From a virus, in the IMG/VR virus record IMGVR_UViG_3300022924_000010, positions 1 to 41,033 of that record: a DNA stretch of 41,033 nt; one strand, 5' to 3'. The position numbers were made by a program, and so were the translations under genes. The notes under the pieces are model-generated. The model saw only the letters and a program-made list of their open reading frames with translations. It ran no database searches and was not told the DNA's origin. This document shows positions 22,435 to 29,604 of the stretch, one piece after another. Positions within the stretch are counted from its first letter, which is position 1. Each line of letters begins with the position of its first letter.

Positions 22435-22442
22435 TATATTTG
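22435..22442 (+). promoter_or_regulatory. Divergent -7 box, plus strand
   Basis: TATATTTG followed by T matches the TAnnTTTGY box. Transcription would start near 22448, just before the hairpin at 22463-22506. I find no clear TTG at 19-20 bases upstream. Confidence 0.5.
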
Positions 22443-22462
22443 TTCAGAGCGTTAATTTAGAT

Positions 22463-22506
22463 AAGTGTCGGGGACGTGTTGAAATAGTACCTATGATCCG
22501 ACACTT
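22463..22506 (+). promoter_or_regulatory. 5' leader hairpin of the two-gene cargo cassette
   Basis: AAGTGTCGG (22463-22471) and CCGACACTT (22498-22506) form a perfect 9-bp stem with a 26-base loop in the untranslated leader between the -7 box and the ATG at 22524. It is followed by a pyrimidine-rich TCTTTT run, so it could act as an attenuator or a regulatory hairpin. Confidence 0.5.
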
Positions 22507-22523
22507 TCTTTTAAAATTAGATT

Positions 22524-22772
22524 ATGATATATATTTTATCTGGAATAGTATTAGTAATACTTTCATTTGTTATTTACATTCTGTTCCACTGGTTAAGAAT
22601 TTTGTTTTATCTCAAAAAACTATCGATCGGAGAAATCAGCAAAATTAATTGGGACTTAAGAGGTAAATACGAAAACCTATCAGCAAAAGAACGGTTTTAC
22701 TTTGGGTGGATTTACATTAACCTAATCAAAATGTCAGAAAAAAGATTGCAGGAATTAATTGATAAAATTTAA
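22524..22772 (+). CDS. Membrane-anchored cargo protein (82 aa)
   Basis: One N-terminal hydrophobic stretch (residues 2-33, IYILSGIVLVILSFVIYILFHWLRILFYL) then a polar, helical, charged domain of about 50 residues. It lies in a plus-strand cassette inside the minus-strand tail module, with its own promoter. Such cargo in phages often alters host surface or excludes other phages; here no family is identified. Confidence 0.6.
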   Translation: MIYILSGIVLVILSFVIYILFHWLRILFYLKKLSIGEISKINWDLRGKYENLSAKERFYFGWIYINLIKMSEKRLQELIDKI

Positions 22773-22776
22773 TATT

Positions 22777-23001
22777 ATGACTTCACAAGAAAAAGCTAAG
22801 CATATTTTTGAAGCGCATTTAGAAGCTCAAAGATGCGATGAGAATGAGTCTGCAATTGAGGCGTCTTTGGTTACTGTCAATAGTATTATTGAAGCTATAA
22901 AAATTACAACTGATCATTTGGAATTAACAATCAATGAAGAACATGAAGTATCAAAAGATATTCAGTTTTGGAATGATGTTAAAAAACAAATACAATCATA
23001 A
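22777..23001 (+). CDS. Hypothetical helical cargo protein (74 aa)
   Basis: Starts MTSQEKAKHIFEAHLEAQ and is helical and acidic, with EEHEVSKDIQFWNDVKKQIQ at the end. The helical block EKAKHIFEAH... and the ILK/ITTDHLELT middle suggest a small four-helix type fold. It follows the membrane protein after 4 bases. The ATG at 22777 is preferred over a TTG at 22759 in the upstream gene. Confidence 0.6.
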   Translation: MTSQEKAKHIFEAHLEAQRCDENESAIEASLVTVNSIIEAIKITTDHLELTINEEHEVSKDIQFWNDVKKQIQS

Positions 23002-23010
23002 CATTATTTG

Positions 23011-23043
23011 GTAGGTCGGCACCTGAAAGATTGTGCTGCCTAC
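23011..23043 (+). other. Hairpin in the 141-base gap after the cargo pair
   Basis: GTAGGTCGGCAC pairs with GTGCTGCCTAC leaving one bulged base and a 10-base loop. The rest of the 23002-23111 stretch has no ORF longer than a few codons. It may be a 3' stabilising hairpin or a small RNA. Confidence 0.45.
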
Positions 23044-23111
23044 TTTGAAGAAAGATGTCAAGTGCTAAATGATTGAAAACCATAGCGAACTGAAAATTAC
23101 GGCTTGATATT

Positions 23112-23145
23112 AGCCAATTGCATTAATTTGTGGTTGGCTTTTTTA
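23112..23145 (+). terminator. Terminator of the two-gene cargo cassette
   Basis: Stem AGCCAA / TTGGCT (23112-23117 with 23134-23139), 16-base loop, followed by a T-run (23139-23144). It is 110 bases after the last cargo stop and overlaps the end of the minus-strand gene 23143-23589. Confidence 0.7.
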
Positions 23146-23589
23146 TGTGGCCTTAAGTCCCGTTTTCTGCTCGAGATATTCAACAACTTTTGGTCTTACT
23201 GCTTCGGTAGCGTAGTTGTATTTATTGTTTTCTGTTAATCCGAATATGTTCTTGCCGTCCCTAGCTTCCAACTTTGATGTTTTAGAATCAGTTGATCCAA
23301 ATTCTAAAATATTACCTTCCAACCTGGCAAACATGTGACCTTGAAATGAACCGGTCACAAAGAAATCAGCACGGCCGTAGCCTACAAATGGATTTAACGA
23401 TGCTTTGTACAGCGCATAACTACGTGACGAATATTCTCTCAAATCGCTACCGTCTGATTTAATTCCCTCAAAATATAGCTGTTCCTTATTCAGTTGAACC
23501 GCTTGGCTTCGTGTCTGGTCAATAGCCGAAACCGTTGCGCCCTCCATATCGAGGGATTTAAAAGCCAAATACATATCAGTCAAACCCAT
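23143..23589 (-). CDS. Probable tail completion / connector protein (148 aa)
   Basis: Contains RSYALYKASLNPFVGYGRADFFVTGSF, ARLEGNILEFGSTDSKTSKLE and NIFGLTENNKYNYATEAVRP, a pattern reminiscent of small phage virion-morphogenesis and tail-completion proteins (beta-rich core followed by a Lys/Asn end). It is isolated between two plus-strand cassettes but matches the direction of the tail operon. The cassettes appear to have been inserted on either side. Gene order supports a neck or tail-terminator role; the exact one is not clear. Confidence 0.55.
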   Translation of the reverse strand: MGLTDMYLAFKSLDMEGATVSAIDQTRSQAVQLNKEQLYFEGIKSDGSDLREYSSRSYALYKASLNPFVGYGRADFFVTGSFQGHMFARLEGNILEFGSTDSKTSKLEARDGKNIFGLTENNKYNYATEAVRPKVVEYLEQKTGLKAT

Positions 23590-23594
23590 TGTAT

Positions 23595-23602
23595 CAAAGA
23601 TA
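23595..23602 (-). promoter_or_regulatory. Minus-strand -7 box for 23143-23589
   Basis: TATCTTTG on the minus strand matches TAnnTTTG exactly, six bases upstream of the ATG at 23589. The short distance would leave an almost leaderless transcript. It sits back to back with the plus-strand box at 23629. Confidence 0.4.
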
Positions 23603-23628
23603 ATACAAAAAGTTATGGAGTTAAAAGT

Positions 23629-23636
23629 TATTTTTG
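23629..23636 (+). promoter_or_regulatory. Plus-strand -7 box for the seven-gene cassette
   Basis: TATTTTTG matches TAnnTTTG, four bases before the ATG at 23641, so the transcript would be nearly leaderless. No clear TTG lies 19 bases upstream. It is the only candidate promoter for the cassette. Confidence 0.4.
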
Positions 23637-23640
23637 AGAT

Positions 23641-23955
23641 ATGGAAGTTAAGGAAACTAAATTAGTTGAAGTAAGTAAAGAAGTTACGGTATCAATAGAA
23701 TGTGATTGTTGCAAGACAAAACATTTTGGCAATACATTGCCTACCTCATGGCATTCGTTTACTCATGGACATGAAGATTGGGGGAATGATAGCTTTGAAA
23801 GTATCGAAACCTTTCATTGTTGCTCTGTGCATTGTTATTCAAGATTGCTTTCTATATCAGTTGAATACATGAAGGCTAATGATAATACTAAAACCTGTAA
23901 GATTGATGGCATGAGTTATGTATTCGCTAAACGTTTAACTGAGATATTAAGATGA
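23641..23955 (+). CDS. Cys-rich cargo protein (104 aa)
   Basis: Contains CDCCKTKHFG and HCCSVHCYSR, which resemble paired zinc-binding knuckles (eight Cys/His in total, with GHEDWG between). The rest is acidic and helical. It is the first gene of the seven-gene plus-strand cassette inside the tail module. I do not recognise a family; a zinc-binding or redox role is possible. Confidence 0.6.
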   Translation: MEVKETKLVEVSKEVTVSIECDCCKTKHFGNTLPTSWHSFTHGHEDWGNDSFESIETFHCCSVHCYSRLLSISVEYMKANDNTKTCKIDGMSYVFAKRLTEILR

Positions 23956-24212
23956 TTAACACCATGCAACAACTAGCATCCGACTTTGCTGAGGATATCA
24001 ACACGCAACTTGAAATAAAGCTAAAGAATTGTTTAGAGAAAAACGGCTTTGAGTTTTTGGATTATAATCGCGTATTGGTTATAAACAAAGAACATTTCGA
24101 TGATATGAATGAAATGTGGCTTGATGGCGTTTTAATCCTTAAATGGTCTAAGTTTAGTTTCAAACAGCATGCCGATAAATTGATTGGCAGTTTTGAATAT
24201 TTGGAGGTATGA
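23952..24212 (+). CDS. Hypothetical cargo protein (86 aa)
   Basis: Acidic N-terminus (NTMQQLASDFAEDINTQLE) then FEFLDYNRVLVINKEHFD and WSKFSFKQHADKLI. No domain recognised. Starts ATGA-overlapped with the previous stop and ends overlapping the next start, so translation is coupled. Confidence 0.6.
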   Translation: MINTMQQLASDFAEDINTQLEIKLKNCLEKNGFEFLDYNRVLVINKEHFDDMNEMWLDGVLILKWSKFSFKQHADKLIGSFEYLEV

Positions 24213-24409
24213 TTAGAGTTAATTTCAACAAGCCAACATATATAAAATATTCAGATATTGAATTTGAATGTATGTTTTGTTTTCCTTTAGATATTGACTA
24301 CATCAATGATAGATGGACTTCAATTATGATGGATGAAACATCCGATGGGATTTTTATTCATAATGGTAACATCCAATCAATAGAACACGTTAAACCAACT
24401 GATTTATGA
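24209..24409 (+). CDS. Hypothetical cargo protein (66 aa)
   Basis: A 66-residue protein with NFNKPTYIKYSDIEFECMFCFP and an acidic middle (DIDYIND). No family is recognised. It overlaps its neighbours by ATGA on both sides. Confidence 0.55.
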   Translation: MIRVNFNKPTYIKYSDIEFECMFCFPLDIDYINDRWTSIMMDETSDGIFIHNGNIQSIEHVKPTDL

Positions 24410-24588
24410 GCAAGCAAAAAGAAGCGCTACATAAATTAGCTGAAGCATGGAATTTGTTCCAAAAGATACCTGTTAACGAAAAACACGTTTGCGATAATGA
24501 TGAGTTTTGTAAAGCCATACATCAAGCTCAAAATATATTGATTGCCCAATTGTATATTAAAGAACATGGTAATAAATTTGACTTATGA
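24406..24588 (+). CDS. Hypothetical helical cargo protein (60 aa)
   Basis: A short, helical protein (KQKEALHKLAEAWNLFQKI) with a Cys in KHVCDND and a C-terminal helix (AIHQAQNILIAQLYI). No family recognised. Overlaps both neighbours by ATGA. Confidence 0.55.
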   Translation: MSKQKEALHKLAEAWNLFQKIPVNEKHVCDNDEFCKAIHQAQNILIAQLYIKEHGNKFDL

Positions 24589-24902
24589 GTAATCAACCTT
24601 CAAATTGGGATGCTATAGTAGCTGCCATTAATCAAATAAAAGAAAGTAAATTTACGGTATCAAAAGAGCAGTTTCTTGATGTACTAACTCAATTTGTTAT
24701 GCAAGCTAGAGCAAAGTATATTGAAGAAAAGAAAGAAGAACCTACTAAAATTCATTTTCATACTCAATGGTTATCTGATAATGAGATTACAGATTTAACC
24801 CATATATGTGGAATGAATGTTTTTCATAATACGTGGATTGCTTATGGAGATATTGTACTTTCCAACTTCAAGCATTTAAACTTAGATATTAACCGATTAT
24901 GA
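24585..24902 (+). CDS. Hypothetical cargo protein (105 aa)
   Basis: Begins NQPSNWDAIVAAINQIKES and continues with a helical segment (VSKEQFLDVLTQFVMQARAKYIEEKKEE) and a His-rich end (KIHFHTQWLSDNEITDLTHICGM). No domain recognised. Coupled to its neighbours by ATGA overlaps. Confidence 0.55.
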   Translation: MSNQPSNWDAIVAAINQIKESKFTVSKEQFLDVLTQFVMQARAKYIEEKKEEPTKIHFHTQWLSDNEITDLTHICGMNVFHNTWIAYGDIVLSNFKHLNLDINRL

Positions 24903-25012
24903 TTACATCAAGAAAACAAACTTTGAACGACTTTAGGTTGATCAAAAAGAACTATGGTAGCTATACGGTTTACCTTGATTGTTGGCACATGTATTTTAGG
25001 AAAACCAAATGA
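24899..25012 (+). CDS. Tiny basic cargo protein (37 aa)
   Basis: A 37-codon ORF with a basic N-terminus (TSRKQTLNDFRLIKKN) and aromatic C-terminus (YGSYTVYLDCWHMYF). It overlaps the upstream stop and the next start by ATGA, which is the main reason to accept it. Function is unknown. Confidence 0.5.
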   Translation: MITSRKQTLNDFRLIKKNYGSYTVYLDCWHMYFRKTK

Positions 25013-25272
25013 TAAAGTTGGATATTTTTCTACAAACCGAAATAGACGGTGATATTTACGTTAAATCAGACTTGTTGGATTTAATGAGATTACAAAAGCA
25101 ATTGTTAATTGAAGAAGATTTGTTATGTACAATTGAAGATTGTGCTAACATTTGGTTAGGTTATTCAAATGATTTACAGGCATCATGGTTATTCTTTCCC
25201 AAAGATGATAAAGATATTATACCGATGATTAAAGGCAATAGTTATTTCGTTTCATTTTCTGACTATCTATAA
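25009..25272 (+). CDS. Hypothetical cargo protein (87 aa)
   Basis: Last gene of the cassette. It holds DIFLQTEIDGDIYVKSDLLDL, then CTIEDCANIWLGYSND and WLFFPKDDKDIIPMIKG. No domain is recognised. It stops 5 bases before a strong terminator. Confidence 0.55.
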   Translation: MIKLDIFLQTEIDGDIYVKSDLLDLMRLQKQLLIEEDLLCTIEDCANIWLGYSNDLQASWLFFPKDDKDIIPMIKGNSYFVSFSDYL

Positions 25273-25277
25273 ACAAT

Positions 25278-25303
25278 AAATCCCGCTATTTCTAACGGGA
25301 TTT
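25278..25303. terminator. Bidirectional terminator between the cargo cassette and tail genes
   Basis: Perfect stem AAATCCCG (25278-25285) / CGGGATTT (25296-25303) with a 10-base loop; it is T-rich on both sides. It ends the plus-strand cassette (stop 25272) and the minus-strand gene 25309-25482. Confidence 0.85.
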
Positions 25304-25308
25304 AAATT

Positions 25309-25482
25309 CTATTTCTTCTTTTTTGAATCTACCTTAATCGGTGGTGAAATATTATCGAACTCTTTTGACAGATTTATGTTTTCAAAACCAGGCACTTTAG
25401 AATAATGCTCAACAAAATTTTCCTTTCCGACTTCTACAGCCCAAACCTTGTTAAAGCTGTTCTTTCCGATTACTACGCTCAT
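25309..25482 (-). CDS. Small tail-region protein (57 aa)
   Basis: A 57-residue ORF starting SVVIGKNSFNKVWAVEVGKENFVEHYSKVPGF-like and ending in a Lys-rich tail (KVDSKKKK). Its ATG shares a base with the stop of the tail tube candidate (TAATG), so it is coupled. Such small proteins following the major tail protein are common in Bacteroidetes phages; no function is assigned. Confidence 0.6.
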   Translation of the reverse strand: MSVVIGKNSFNKVWAVEVGKENFVEHYSKVPGFENINLSKEFDNISPPIKVDSKKKK

Positions 25483-26399
25483 TAGGCAACGTAGATATCT
25501 TGGATTTCAAAACCAACAACTCCAGCAGCATCAAGTAATGTTACCGTGCTACCCCCAAATGTGCCTGCTCCAGATGACGCCAAAACAACGGTAAACGACT
25601 TCGTTGATGGTACTGCAGTAACCGAACTGATAACAATTGAAGTACCGCTACGGATAAACTCATACAAAGCAGGATCAGCCAACTGTGTTGAATACTGATC
25701 GTAAAGATTGATGCCTCCGCAACCTGTTGTTGCTCTAAATCCAAAAGTAGTTGTAGCACGTGGCGCAACCAATGATGGGATGATATTGTTTAATCCCGAT
25801 AACTCTTGCAATTCTCCCAAGTCCAATGGAATTGAGCCCCCATTTTCGTTGAAATAGTTTGGCAAGAAATTCACACGGTAAGCATAAACAGTAATCGTTG
25901 CATCAGTTGCAATTTTAAGCTTATCAGTGAAGATGTAGTTTGCCGGAATACCTTTTAACGATGTACCAACTTTACGACCGAACAAACGACCATCTGCGTC
26001 AACAACAAAGAAGTAGTCGTTGTCGCTTTTGTTGAACGCTCTTAGCTTATCATTAAGGCATTTACCGCCTTTGATAAACTGTAAGGTCCAATCGTACATT
26101 CCCTCGTTAACTGGAACGTTAAACCCTGCGCCCAATGTTTGATAAGTCGTATCTGTTGAGTTATCAGTAACCAAAACCTGTTGAGGGTAAGGAAAGATAC
26201 GATCAGCAAAAAGGTCAGCTTTGGTTGCTGCATCAAGTTTTGCCATTACCGTTGCGCTATCTACCATATTAGCCTCTGTAAGCTCGAATGATTTTGGCAC
26301 ACGGATAATAAACTGTGGCAATTTTGGATCAATGGCGCAATCTCCAAAACCTGTGTTTGCCCCATTATTATCGCAAATTGTTGTATTTAAAATGCTCAT
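25482..26399 (-). CDS. Major tail protein candidate (305 aa)
   Basis: A 305-residue beta-rich protein between the head-tail connector genes and the tape measure region. Fragments include FADRIFPYPQQVL, GMYDWTLQFIKGGK, NDYFFVVDADGRLFGRKVG and an Ala/Ser/Thr-rich C-terminal domain (about 60 residues) with Ig-like or lectin-like composition. Gene order (after 172 and 199-residue connector genes, before the chaperone and tape measure) and lack of signal peptide support a tail tube protein. Could instead be a different structural tail protein. Confidence 0.6.
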   Translation of the reverse strand: MSILNTTICDNNGANTGFGDCAIDPKLPQFIIRVPKSFELTEANMVDSATVMAKLDAATKADLFADRIFPYPQQVLVTDNSTDTTYQTLGAGFNVPVNEGMYDWTLQFIKGGKCLNDKLRAFNKSDNDYFFVVDADGRLFGRKVGTSLKGIPANYIFTDKLKIATDATITVYAYRVNFLPNYFNENGGSIPLDLGELQELSGLNNIIPSLVAPRATTTFGFRATTGCGGINLYDQYSTQLADPALYEFIRSGTSIVISSVTAVPSTKSFTVVLASSGAGTFGGSTVTLLDAAGVVGFEIQDIYVA

Positions 26400-26411
26400 G
26401 TTAATAATTTT

Positions 26412-27011
26412 TTAAACTACCACAACACTAGGCGGGCAGTATGATGAATTAATTTTTAAATTTCTGAAAGTTATCTCTATTGCATCAAGTTTATCATTGA
26501 AAACCGCACCTTCTTTACCGTAAACGCCTTCACGTCCCCAAAAATAGTTCCGTTTAGCATCGTGCCTTAAATTTTCAGGGTTACCAACACCGACAAAAGT
26601 ATTCTTTGTTAGCGAAATCTGTCTAAGCAAACTTTGATAAATCGGTGTCAATATCGGCTTGAAATTGAGCTCATCCCTTTGGTAAGCCTTGAAATTACTA
26701 TCGGTACTGTTACAGATAGCAATCCTCAATTCCGGAATGTTACTGTAGATACCTGGAGCAGTTCCAAATTCTTCTTTTACATCAAGAAACAGACAGATTA
26801 AAGGGTATTTGTTAACGTTGGTATCGTTCAAGCTCATTTGGTTCAATGTTTCGATTATCTCGTAACCTGTACCGTACTGATAGTGAACACCCGTTAATTC
26901 ATAGCCTTTCTCCGCATTCAAAGCCTGTAAAGTAGGTAGCATTTCTGCGCTTACCTTGGCAACGATCTCTGCAAATATGTCCTGAATGTATATCGGATTT
27001 GGTGAGGTCAT
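26412..27011 (-). CDS. Head-tail connector or tail terminator protein (199 aa)
   Basis: Predicted alpha/beta, with NPIYIQDIFAEIVAKVSAEMLPTLQALNAEKGYELTG at the N-terminus and a C-terminal ITFRNLKINSSYCPP. The start at 27011 is preferred because it lies 2 bases after the upstream stop; the longer ORF start at 27104 is inside the neighbour. By position it would cap the tail tube (tail terminator) or complete the neck. Confidence 0.55.
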   Translation of the reverse strand: MTSPNPIYIQDIFAEIVAKVSAEMLPTLQALNAEKGYELTGVHYQYGTGYEIIETLNQMSLNDTNVNKYPLICLFLDVKEEFGTAPGIYSNIPELRIAICNSTDSNFKAYQRDELNFKPILTPIYQSLLRQISLTKNTFVGVGNPENLRHDAKRNYFWGREGVYGKEGAVFNDKLDAIEITFRNLKINSSYCPPSVVVV

Positions 27012-27013
27012 AA

Positions 27014-27532
27014 CTAAAAATCTAAAGTATTCTTGAACTGATAGATTTCTGAAATATGCCAACCGCATCCGAACCACCAATGACGCCAATAAACCCTGTT
27101 CCAATCTGGATAGTCTGTTGTTGAAAGGTCAAACAGCCTAGCCATTCCAACCATTTCGTTCCAACTTCTAACCATTTTTGCCATATTGTTTACTGGAGTT
27201 GCATTGTCTGTCTTTCCCTTTACTTCGCCTATTCCTGCCGTAGATGTTGCCTGATTAAGCATGTAGTAATAATATACGTAATCAATTATCATCGGCTTTA
27301 GGTCTGTTTCGTCACGAAGGGCAACCCATTTCGCTTTTAGCGGATCGATATCAGGCAAAGCCAAACCAGCAATAAACTCTGCATACAATGTAGCACCCAG
27401 CAATTCCAAAAGAAATTTCTTCTCGTACTTATTGATGAAATCTTGGACAGTAGTCGATACTCCGCCAACATTTGCAGGAACTTGTGCAATCGTATTCTCT
27501 CCCTTGAAATCACTAGGTATTACAATAGACAT
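27014..27532 (-). CDS. Head-tail adaptor-like protein (172 aa)
   Basis: Mostly helical, with STTVQDFINKYEKKFLLELLGATLYAEF, then an Asp/Pro loop and YVYYYYMLNQATSTAGIG. This resembles the Bacteroidetes phage adaptor family sometimes labelled DUF6712. The C-terminal 40 residues are Trp-rich. It lies between the signal-peptide protein and the tail-terminator candidate, the usual neck position. Confidence 0.65.
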   Translation of the reverse strand: MSIVIPSDFKGENTIAQVPANVGGVSTTVQDFINKYEKKFLLELLGATLYAEFIAGLALPDIDPLKAKWVALRDETDLKPMIIDYVYYYYMLNQATSTAGIGEVKGKTDNATPVNNMAKMVRSWNEMVGMARLFDLSTTDYPDWNRVYWRHWWFGCGWHISEIYQFKNTLDF

Positions 27533-27543
27533 AACTTTTTATT

Positions 27544-27945
27544 TTATTGACGGTATAATAAGTACTTATTGTGGGTACTATTCTGCGTTCCGGTAGTAGT
27601 TGTAATGACGCGATAATTGTAACCCTGATTACTTGTAAAGTTTAGCCAATTTTCAGCAGTTGCATCTGTAATAGTGTAACTGTTCAATGTGTGCCAAACT
27701 TCACCAGACAATCCAGTAAGTTTGCTCTGAAGTACAATTGTTCCTGCTACAGTGCCACTATTTTTAGTGATCTGGTAATGGAAAGTAATTGCGCTTCTGC
27801 TTTTTGGTATTGTTACGTTAATCGTATCGGCAGCAGCATTCGCCATTACCTTGTTAACCGTTCCGATCTGGCCCTGAAAATCCTGAGCTTTTGTAAAGGC
27901 AGTCATACCGAGAACCAATGCAAGAATTAAAACTAGCCTTTTCAT
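27544..27945 (-). CDS. Signal-peptide beta-sandwich protein in the head module (133 aa)
   Basis: Starts with a Sec-type signal peptide (KRLVLILALVLGMTAFTKAQ) followed by a beta-sandwich-like domain rich in Thr, Asn, Ser (residues about 25-133) with RSAITFHYQITK and GTIVLQSKLTG. It lies between the 80-residue head gene and the connector, where decoration or neck proteins are expected. Whether the peptide is used is unknown. The domain looks like phage decoration or Ig-like adhesin modules. Confidence 0.6.
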   Translation of the reverse strand: MKRLVLILALVLGMTAFTKAQDFQGQIGTVNKVMANAAADTINVTIPKSRSAITFHYQITKNSGTVAGTIVLQSKLTGLSGEVWHTLNSYTITDATAENWLNFTSNQGYNYRVITTTTGTQNSTHNKYLLYRQ

Positions 27946-28187
27946 TATTCAGTAACCCCCGCAACTTCTTTAGCTTTTTTCATTTCAGCTTTTTCATCCA
28001 AATCAGTAACCTTTACATGTTTCGGATAGTTTTTAGCTAATTTATCAGCACCGCTAAAGTGCATGATTGTTTTTTCCCCTTTTTTGAACTTCTTGAAGTC
28101 CTGCAAGAACTCAACGTTTCTTGCATCCTCAATTCTACCCTTTGGCAAAACTGAGTCTTGGCTTAACGCCTGTTTGATATCTGACAT
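27945..28187 (-). CDS. Small charged protein after the capsid gene (80 aa)
   Basis: A Lys/Glu-rich, helical 80-residue protein (SVLPKGRIEDARNVEFLQDFKKF, KAEMKKAKEVAG). It lies 25 bases after the major capsid gene in the head operon and shares one base with the signal-peptide gene downstream. Small charged proteins here are often head completion or capsid-associated; function is not assigned. Confidence 0.6.
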   Translation of the reverse strand: MSDIKQALSQDSVLPKGRIEDARNVEFLQDFKKFKKGEKTIMHFSGADKLAKNYPKHVKVTDLDEKAEMKKAKEVAGVTE

Positions 28188-28212
28188 CTTTATTTAATTT
28201 TAAGATAAATGA

Positions 28213-29604
28213 TTAAATAACTGGAACTTCGATCAAGGTCTCAATGTTAGTCCATGTATCATAGATAACAGATCCTCTTGTATCGCTTGGGAAATAGGTA
28301 AGATAACGTCTCCAACCTCTGTAAGAAGTTTTATCTTCACGGAAATCTTCACCGTTCAAACCAGTTTCAATACCAGCGTTACCATATCTGAACATTTTAA
28401 ATCCAGTATCGGCAGCCACCAATAAAAGGTGTGTAGAAGGAATATCATCAGCATCAACACCGATAACATGAACACCTGCAATCCAAAGTTCAGCGTTATT
28501 TGAAACGTAAACCAAAGAGTTATTCATGTATCTTTCATCTGTTGATTTAAGCGAAATAATCGCATACCAAACATCCCACGCAACAAACGCCATTCCAGCG
28601 ATATACTTGCTTGTAGTGACCATTGAAGCAGCAGCAGCGATAATATCATCAATATATGTTGCGGCAATTACTTTTTCATCAAAAGCAGGTGTAACAACGT
28701 ACTGCGAAGCGTTTGTAATGATACCATAAGGCTCTAATGCGTTTACAGCAGGATTACCACGTAATAAACCAGTATTAGCTACTTCATCCAATTGCTCTTT
28801 GAAATCTGTTTTGATCCAATTATCAAATGAAGGGATGTCCTGAAGCAAACAATCTTCGATGGTACCGAAAATAGCTAATTTCTTCGCATCAGCACGAACG
28901 GCTTTAATTCTGAATGAACGCTTAGGTTTAGCCTGTCCGCTTTCAATCCATGCCGCACCACCCGGATCGCCACTTGTTGGATTTGTATCGCCAATTTCAA
29001 CCTTTTCTAAATAGATAAGGTATGGAACGTTGATAGTTCTGATAGGGAAGTAATCCAACATGATATTGGTTTTTCTCCTTGCAGCCATTAATCCTGGAAG
29101 AAGCATGTAGCCAGAAGCCATAACAGCAGTATCAGCACCCTCGCCTGTTACAAAAGTTTGTGGAATACCAAATGTTTCAGCCGCTTTTACCTCTTCGATT
29201 TCCAAAAAGTTGTTTTCCCTTTTGTTTTTCAAAGATTTTTCGGTGAAATTTTTAACATCCTCCATTTTGTACATCGGCCTAGCGCCGATTACTTTTGGAT
29301 TCGCTTTATCTGCTTCATCAGCTGCTTTAACCTGTAGCTCTACCAATTGGTTGAACAATGCTTCATTCTTTTCGTTGATCGCTTTTAACTTAGCATCAAC
29401 ATCAGATGCCTTCATTGTAGAAAGCTCTGATTTTAGGGATTCAATATCAGCTTTTAATGCCGTTACCTCTTCCTGTTTTGCTGCTTCGCCCAACTTCTCA
29501 ACAATAACATCTACGTTATCGGATAGGGTTTTGAAAGCATCTTCTTCGTTCGAACCACCGCCACCATTAGCATCAGCAGTACGATAAATAAATCTTTTTA
29601 CCAT
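28213..29604 (-). CDS. Major capsid protein, HK97-like, with N-terminal helical scaffold (463 aa)
   Basis: An HK97-type capsid protein. Residues about 20-105 are a charged coiled coil (NEEDAFKTLSDN through VELQVKAADEADK), a delta-domain-like scaffold to be removed by the neighbouring protease. The shell domain follows, with TFGIPQTFVTGEGADTAVMASG, AWIESGQAKP, SFRIKAVRADAKKLAIFGTIEDC, EQLDEVANTGLLRGN and C-terminal SDTRGSVIYDTWTNIETL. Gene order (portal, protease, capsid) is classical. The start overlaps the protease stop by 7 bases. Confidence 0.9.
   Translation of the reverse strand: MVKRFIYRTADANGGGGSNEEDAFKTLSDNVDVIVEKLGEAAKQEEVTALKADIESLKSELSTMKASDVDAKLKAINEKNEALFNQLVELQVKAADEADKANPKVIGARPMYKMEDVKNFTEKSLKNKRENNFLEIEEVKAAETFGIPQTFVTGEGADTAVMASGYMLLPGLMAARRKTNIMLDYFPIRTINVPYLIYLEKVEIGDTNPTSGDPGGAAWIESGQAKPKRSFRIKAVRADAKKLAIFGTIEDCLLQDIPSFDNWIKTDFKEQLDEVANTGLLRGNPAVNALEPYGIITNASQYVVTPAFDEKVIAATYIDDIIAAAASMVTTSKYIAGMAFVAWDVWYAIISLKSTDERYMNNSLVYVSNNAELWIAGVHVIGVDADDIPSTHLLLVAADTGFKMFRYGNAGIETGLNGEDFREDKTSYRGWRRYLTYFPSDTRGSVIYDTWTNIETLIEVPVI

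Noticed and set aside
22524-25303. Insertion sequence or transposon as carrier of the tail-module cassettes
   Set aside because: No transposase, terminal inverted repeats or target duplications were found at either cassette border.
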